Below the pieces are notes generated by a model. That model was not told the DNA's origin. It made no database searches and was given only the letters and a program-made list of their open reading frames with translations. Shown piece by piece: positions 35,863-40,765 of a stretch of DNA of 40,765 nt; the stretch's first letter is position 1; each line of letters begins with the position of its first letter. Position numbers and translations under genes: made by a program. The DNA lies in NCBI GenBank assembly GCA_001780285.1, contig MFGN01000026.1, positions 1 through 40,765 of the forward strand, written 5' to 3'. This stretch comes from Candidatus Falkowbacteria bacterium RIFOXYD12_FULL_34_57 (GTDB lineage Bacteria > Patescibacteriota > Patescibacteriia > Patescibacteriales > UBA12075).

Positions 35863-36345
35863 TTATTTATTTACACATTTTAATGTCTTTACTATTTCGG
35901 TTGTATCTTCTTTCATTTTATCAAATTTCTCTTTTTCTGCATCCTTGATTTTTTTATCTGTGGATAATTCATAAGTAAAAATGGTGTCATTTAAAATTAA
36001 AATTTCTTTTCCTTTTTTATTTTTTTCCCACTCTTCTCGCGAAAAAAACAAAACTGAAAAAATTATCGGACTTTGCTCCGGATTAATAATATAAGAAAAA
36101 CTTACGGAATTTCCCTTCTCCCGCATGCGATATTCCCCTTCCCAATCGGCGGGAATTGCCATGGTGCATCTAAAAGGCTGGGTATGAAAAAAAGAAACCC
36201 GGGATAAATTACGCGTACTAAAATCCGACTTTTTTTCTTCTGCTACTTCTTTGGTATTATGAAAAAAATAATAACCAATAATAATTACTATAAAAAAACC
36301 TATAAAAATAATTATATATTTTTTGTTTTGAAAAAAATTATTCAT
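35863..36345 (-). CDS. Hypothetical single-TM anchored protein, 160 aa
   Basis: N-terminal TM then soluble domain (IPADWEGEYRMREKGNSVSFSYI). Confidence 0.6.
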   Translation of the reverse strand: MNNFFQNKKYIIIFIGFFIVIIIGYYFFHNTKEVAEEKKSDFSTRNLSRVSFFHTQPFRCTMAIPADWEGEYRMREKGNSVSFSYIINPEQSPIIFSVLFFSREEWEKNKKGKEILILNDTIFTYELSTDKKIKDAEKEKFDKMKEDTTEIVKTLKCVNK

Positions 36346-36377
36346 AAAAATATTTCAATTTTTAAATTTTATAATTT

Positions 36378-37574
36378 TTAACTATACCTAATAGCATCCA
36401 GTGGATTCAAAGATCCAGCGCGTTTAGATGGAAAAAGTCCTGTAAGATACCCCATAATTGCCGAAAAAACCGCTATAAAAGTCAAAAACCAAAGAGGAAA
36501 CCTAAAAAGATCCATTCCTACTCCACCTAATTTGGTTGCTACTATATTTAATAAAAAATTAACCGACAACCCTCCGCCAACACCAACCCCGATACCAACC
36601 ACCCCTCCTAAAAATCCCATCAAAACTGATTCAGTCAAAAACATTATTTTAATATTTAATGGTGATCCTCCGATGGTACGCATAATTCCAATCTCCTTAG
36701 TTCGTTCAAGTAATGTAACAGTCATTGTATTAAACATACCAATAGCTGATACGATTAATGCTATACCACCAAAAAGAGCCAACATAATCTGAATTCCGCT
36801 AAAAATCTTATTGGCCTGATCCACGGTTTTGGAAAGGGCTGTTACCATAAAACCTTTTTCTAAAATTTTTGCCTCTACAGAATCAAGAAAAGCCCTGTCC
36901 GTAACCTTAACTCTAGCTTTTTCATAATAAGGGATTGCGAAACGCGAAGAAAGTTCGGATAAAGGAATGTAAGCAAAAATAGAAGCCTCATCCCCTATTA
37001 TTCCTTTTACAATATATTCTTTATCTATTATCATTTCCTGTATATCATCGTTTTCATTGTTGGGTATGAATGTTTTAAAACTAACCCTTTTTCCAATAAT
37101 ATCTACCGGCTCCATTTCAAAAAGCTTTAATACTGCCGATGATAAAACCACATAATCAGTCTCACGATCATCAAACATTTCTCCTTCCATTGCTATAACT
37201 CCGGCATAGTTAAAATATTTGGCTTCTACACCGTTCAGCATAATACTTCCCGTTAAACCCTCAAAAGTAATAAGTGATGTAAAACTGGCTAATCCTGCTA
37301 CATCCTGAACATTATCCAGATTATAAAATTCATCAATGTTTTCTTTGTTAATAACCACAACTCGTGATGGTGGAGTTAAAACATTTAAACTAAGCATAGC
37401 GTCACCGAACACGATTTGCTCCAAAAGCACCCCCTGTAGACCATAACCCAGGCCCACCAATATAACCACTGCGGCTATACCAACACCAATACCAAAAATA
37501 GTCAGCCATGTTCTGGCCGGCCTGGTCCGAAACATTCTGGTAGCAAGCCTTATTGTATCGCTAATTTTCATCAT
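36378..37574 (-). CDS. MacB/FtsX-family ABC transporter permease
   Basis: RTWLTIFGIGVGIAAVVILVGLGYG; LLERTKEIGIMRTIGGSPLNIKIMFLTESVLMGFLGGVVGI; C-terminal PLDAIRYS. Confidence 0.92.
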   Translation of the reverse strand: MMKISDTIRLATRMFRTRPARTWLTIFGIGVGIAAVVILVGLGYGLQGVLLEQIVFGDAMLSLNVLTPPSRVVVINKENIDEFYNLDNVQDVAGLASFTSLITFEGLTGSIMLNGVEAKYFNYAGVIAMEGEMFDDRETDYVVLSSAVLKLFEMEPVDIIGKRVSFKTFIPNNENDDIQEMIIDKEYIVKGIIGDEASIFAYIPLSELSSRFAIPYYEKARVKVTDRAFLDSVEAKILEKGFMVTALSKTVDQANKIFSGIQIMLALFGGIALIVSAIGMFNTMTVTLLERTKEIGIMRTIGGSPLNIKIMFLTESVLMGFLGGVVGIGVGVGGGLSVNFLLNIVATKLGGVGMDLFRFPLWFLTFIAVFSAIMGYLTGLFPSKRAGSLNPLDAIRYS

Positions 37575-37702
37575 ATACTTTAGTCAAAAGTCTATAAAAT
37601 CAAAGGTCTAAAATCTTGAAATTTATAAAATTAATTCTAATATTCTTTAAATGTCGCTCAAGCGACTCCATACTTTAGACTTTACGGACTTTCGACTTTC
37701 AA

Positions 37703-39028
37703 CTAATGACCATGCCCCTTGGATTCTGAGCCTTGTGCAATAATTTTTTCAAAATGCAAGGTTAATTTTCTGGCCATATTCTGATCTAAACTTAATCCGC
37801 CGTTTTCTTGAGTTTTTTGTAATTTTTCCTCAAATTCCTCCTTGTTAAAAAGCCCTGAAATTCTCTTATAAACAAGTTTTTTCAGTATTATTTTTTGACT
37901 TAATGTGAATTCTCCACTATATTCCTTCTCTACGTATCCTGTAAGTTTTTCAATTAAAAAATCCTCTCTGGCAAAAAAATTATTTCTTTCAAATCTTCTT
38001 CTAAATCTTCTTGTATCTTCTGATTGTTCTAGTATTTTTAAAACCTTATTAGCCATTGTTTCTGCTACACCTCCACTTATTCCTACACCGCCCTGCTTTA
38101 AATCTCTGGATAACAATTTAGAAAACTCGTCTTTACTTATTTTTCTTTCAATCATTAATTGCGTTAAATTCTCTAATTTTGACAATTGATCAAAATCCAA
38201 ATCTTGTGTTAAATAATTTACAACACTTTTTACTTTTAATTCAGTTGGTGAAGAATATGGAAAGAGTTTGGATAATTTATCCATTTCTGTAACCAAAATT
38301 TTTTGTTTATCAATTTTAGCAATTTGCTTCTTCTCCGGATTTGGCACAATTCTTTCTAATTTTCCGTCTTTCATATAAAAAACACGATGGGCATAAGAAA
38401 GTTGGGCGGCATTATGGGTAATAATGATTACAGTTTTTTTATCAACCATATTAATAGTTTCCAGGGCATCCATTACTTGTTTAGTGGATACACTATCCAG
38501 ATTTCCTGTCGGTTCATCGGCAAGCAGAATATTGGGATTATTTACCATTGACCTAGATACTGATACGCGCTGAGACTGTCCCCCTGATAAATTTTCAGGA
38601 TATTTTTCGGCATGCTCCTCCATGTCAAATCTTTTAAGGAGCTCTTTGGCCCATGCTCTTCTTTTTTTCACAGGAACGCCCTGAAAAATCTGAGGCAAGG
38701 CCACATTATCAATAACAGACAACGAGGGTATCAAAAAAAATGCCTGATAAATAATACCAATAACACTGGTTTGAAATCTTACCATTTCTTCCGGTGAAAA
38801 CGAATAAGGATTTTCTCCTTTTACAAAAAGTTGTCCAGCTGACGGCGCTAAAATTCCTAAAATACTATAAAATATAGTGGACTTTCCACATCCTGACGGA
38901 CCAAAAAAGGCTACAAATTCTCCTGGATAAATATCCATAGTAACCCCGCGAGTTGCTTTAAATTCATTTACTTTTCCAAGGTTGTAAGTAATTTCCAAAT
39001 CTTTAAGTTTGATTATTGGCTCAGCCAT
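37703..39028 (-). CDS. ABC transporter ATPase (MacB/LolD-like) with C-terminal helical extension of about 200 aa
   Basis: FFGPSGCGKST (Walker A), LSGGQSQRVSVSRSMVNNPNILLADEPTGNLDS; long extension after VFYMKDGKLERI. Confidence 0.92.
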   Translation of the reverse strand: MAEPIIKLKDLEITYNLGKVNEFKATRGVTMDIYPGEFVAFFGPSGCGKSTIFYSILGILAPSAGQLFVKGENPYSFSPEEMVRFQTSVIGIIYQAFFLIPSLSVIDNVALPQIFQGVPVKKRRAWAKELLKRFDMEEHAEKYPENLSGGQSQRVSVSRSMVNNPNILLADEPTGNLDSVSTKQVMDALETINMVDKKTVIIITHNAAQLSYAHRVFYMKDGKLERIVPNPEKKQIAKIDKQKILVTEMDKLSKLFPYSSPTELKVKSVVNYLTQDLDFDQLSKLENLTQLMIERKISKDEFSKLLSRDLKQGGVGISGGVAETMANKVLKILEQSEDTRRFRRRFERNNFFAREDFLIEKLTGYVEKEYSGEFTLSQKIILKKLVYKRISGLFNKEEFEEKLQKTQENGGLSLDQNMARKLTLHFEKIIAQGSESKGHGH

Positions 39029-39163
39029 ATCATTTTAACATTTTAGCATGTTAACATTTTAACGATTAACTTGTATGTTTATATTTAAATATCTCAAAAA
39101 TCATAATTATCTCAAAAATCTCAAACATCATAGAAAAAAATTGCTTTAGGCTTGCCGATAGGC

Positions 39164-40708
39164 TTATCCTCCTACTTTAATTTTCTTAACCCATCCAAAC
39201 GAACTTTCAAAGTTCTTGATAATTATATCAATAATACTTTCTTCCTGCGACGGAGTAAGCATGGTAAAATCCTCTGATCTAGCTTCATTTTCTGCTTCGT
39301 CATTGCACACAATCCAAAATTTATATACAGCAGATGGTACAAAATTAGTAATCACATTCACATGTTTAGTGGCAAAATCTTCTTTTTTAGGCAAAAAACT
39401 AGGCTCATCTATCAAAACCAATCCTTGATGATAAAATAACTGGCATTGCGCCGCTTCATCTGTTTCCCAACTAGCAATAGTTTGAATCTTGTTATCAGAT
39501 CCGGGATAAATGGTTGACTCTGTGTTTACCTTAGCTATAACCGGCGGATACTCGTCTCTGGTGGTAATAAATGTAATAGGATTACTTTCAGCTTTTTCCC
39601 CTTCTTCGCTTTCGACTTTAATTATAAAAGAATAATAAGTATCAAAAGTTAAACCGGTAAGCTGTATTGTGTGGATAGTAATAAAACTTGAATTTCCTTC
39701 CAGTTTTGTTTGATTAGTATTTAAATTAGTATATTCTATAATGGAAGAGCATGGCACATTGGTGGACCATTTTATAGTAGCCGATTCTTCTTCAATTTTT
39801 GATAACCTAATAGCATAAATTTCCGGTAAAATAGATTTTGTTTTGAATGTTCTATCTTTACTTCTTCCTGTAAGACCAAGTTCTGATTGTGATGATACCT
39901 GAAAATGATAAACAGTTGCCGGCTTAAGTCCATCAACTCTCACAATGTGTTCCAGTACCAGTTCATTGGGCTCTCCCACTTTCCATGTATATGGGTCTTC
40001 TAAATCAGGATTGTAATCACTTTCTGCGGCGAGAGCCACCATTGAGTTAGAAATCTTATCCGTCCCCCAGGGAATAACTGCATAATCCGTTCCCACTTCA
40101 ACATCGGCTACATCCAGAATAACGGTTGGGGGGGTAACCACCTCTTCTGCTCTCTGTTGTACTTCTTTTTGGATAATTTCCAAAGTTTCTTCTGTGGAAA
40201 TACTCTTAACCACCTCTATAATCTTTTCTATTAACTTATCACCCTCCAATTCTTCTGGCAATAGAATTTCCTTTGGTATTTCCTGAATTTCTTCTTGTGG
40301 AGTAACAAAACTATAATCACTGGAAATTCCCTGATTACCTTCGGAATCTGACGATGTGATTCGGAAATAATAAGTCATATTTGGCATTAAATCTTCTAAA
40401 ATAATCTTGTGGTACATTTTATCGGAGCGGGGGTCGCGAACTATCCCATAATCTTTATCTAAACCAAAATTAATAAGAGAATCTGCCATTTCATTGGTTT
40501 CCCAGGTAATCACCGATGATGTGGCTAAAATATCTTTTATATTAACATTTAAAATTTCAGGAGGGACTTCATCGGACACCTCCTGTGCCTCTGCGGTCAA
40601 AGTCGTGGTCTTGCGAATTACAAAAATACCTACTATGAACACAACTAATAGCACTACAACAAAAAATATGATATTCATTACTAAAACATTATTTTTTTTC
40701 TTTATCAT
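39164..40708 (-). CDS. Membrane-anchored protein with multiple fibronectin type III-like domains
   Basis: N-terminal TM; repeated PEILNVNIKDILATSSVITWETNEMADSLINFG...LMPNMTYYFRITSSDSEGN pattern. Confidence 0.8.
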   Translation of the reverse strand: MIKKKNNVLVMNIIFFVVVLLVVFIVGIFVIRKTTTLTAEAQEVSDEVPPEILNVNIKDILATSSVITWETNEMADSLINFGLDKDYGIVRDPRSDKMYHKIILEDLMPNMTYYFRITSSDSEGNQGISSDYSFVTPQEEIQEIPKEILLPEELEGDKLIEKIIEVVKSISTEETLEIIQKEVQQRAEEVVTPPTVILDVADVEVGTDYAVIPWGTDKISNSMVALAAESDYNPDLEDPYTWKVGEPNELVLEHIVRVDGLKPATVYHFQVSSQSELGLTGRSKDRTFKTKSILPEIYAIRLSKIEEESATIKWSTNVPCSSIIEYTNLNTNQTKLEGNSSFITIHTIQLTGLTFDTYYSFIIKVESEEGEKAESNPITFITTRDEYPPVIAKVNTESTIYPGSDNKIQTIASWETDEAAQCQLFYHQGLVLIDEPSFLPKKEDFATKHVNVITNFVPSAVYKFWIVCNDEAENEARSEDFTMLTPSQEESIIDIIIKNFESSFGWVKKIKVGG

Positions 40709-40765
40709 AATATAAAATCTACAAACTATATTATACCAATTTTCTCAAGAAAAAACAAAAAATTG

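Overview
AT-rich 40.8-kb bacterial window, probably from a Patescibacteria/CPR-like genome (inferred from gene content and pilin style, not tested). The left two thirds is mostly housekeeping: tRNA-Tyr, tRNA-Pro and tRNA-Thr, class II FBP aldolase, TpiA, a DacA-type carboxypeptidase, ScpB/ScpA, a YbaK-like deacylase, Ndk, a glycerate-kinase-like protein, an HD hydrolase, thymidine kinase, GlyRS, ArgRS and TyrRS. Small orphan membrane or pilin-like genes are interspersed. The right third (about 26.1-40.7 kb) is a single-strand block of cell-surface genes: two membrane-anchored cohesin-like proteins, a secreted protein with a C-terminal type I dockerin, a DUF916-like anchored protein, two tandem paralogous secreted proteins, a MacB/LolCDE-like ABC pair and an FN3-like anchored protein. 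Strongest leads: (1) a canonical T-box antiterminator/terminator upstream of glyS with an unusually short candidate Stem I; (2) the cohesin/dockerin surface locus; (3) several families of short palindromic or dispersed repeats, some lying in frame inside essential genes (argS, scpA, the YbaK-like gene, possibly the glycerate kinase); (4) a DUF2238-like membrane domain fused in frame to a type IV pilin; (5) a membrane-anchored C13/caspase-like peptidase. All assignments come from reading the sequence; no database search was run.
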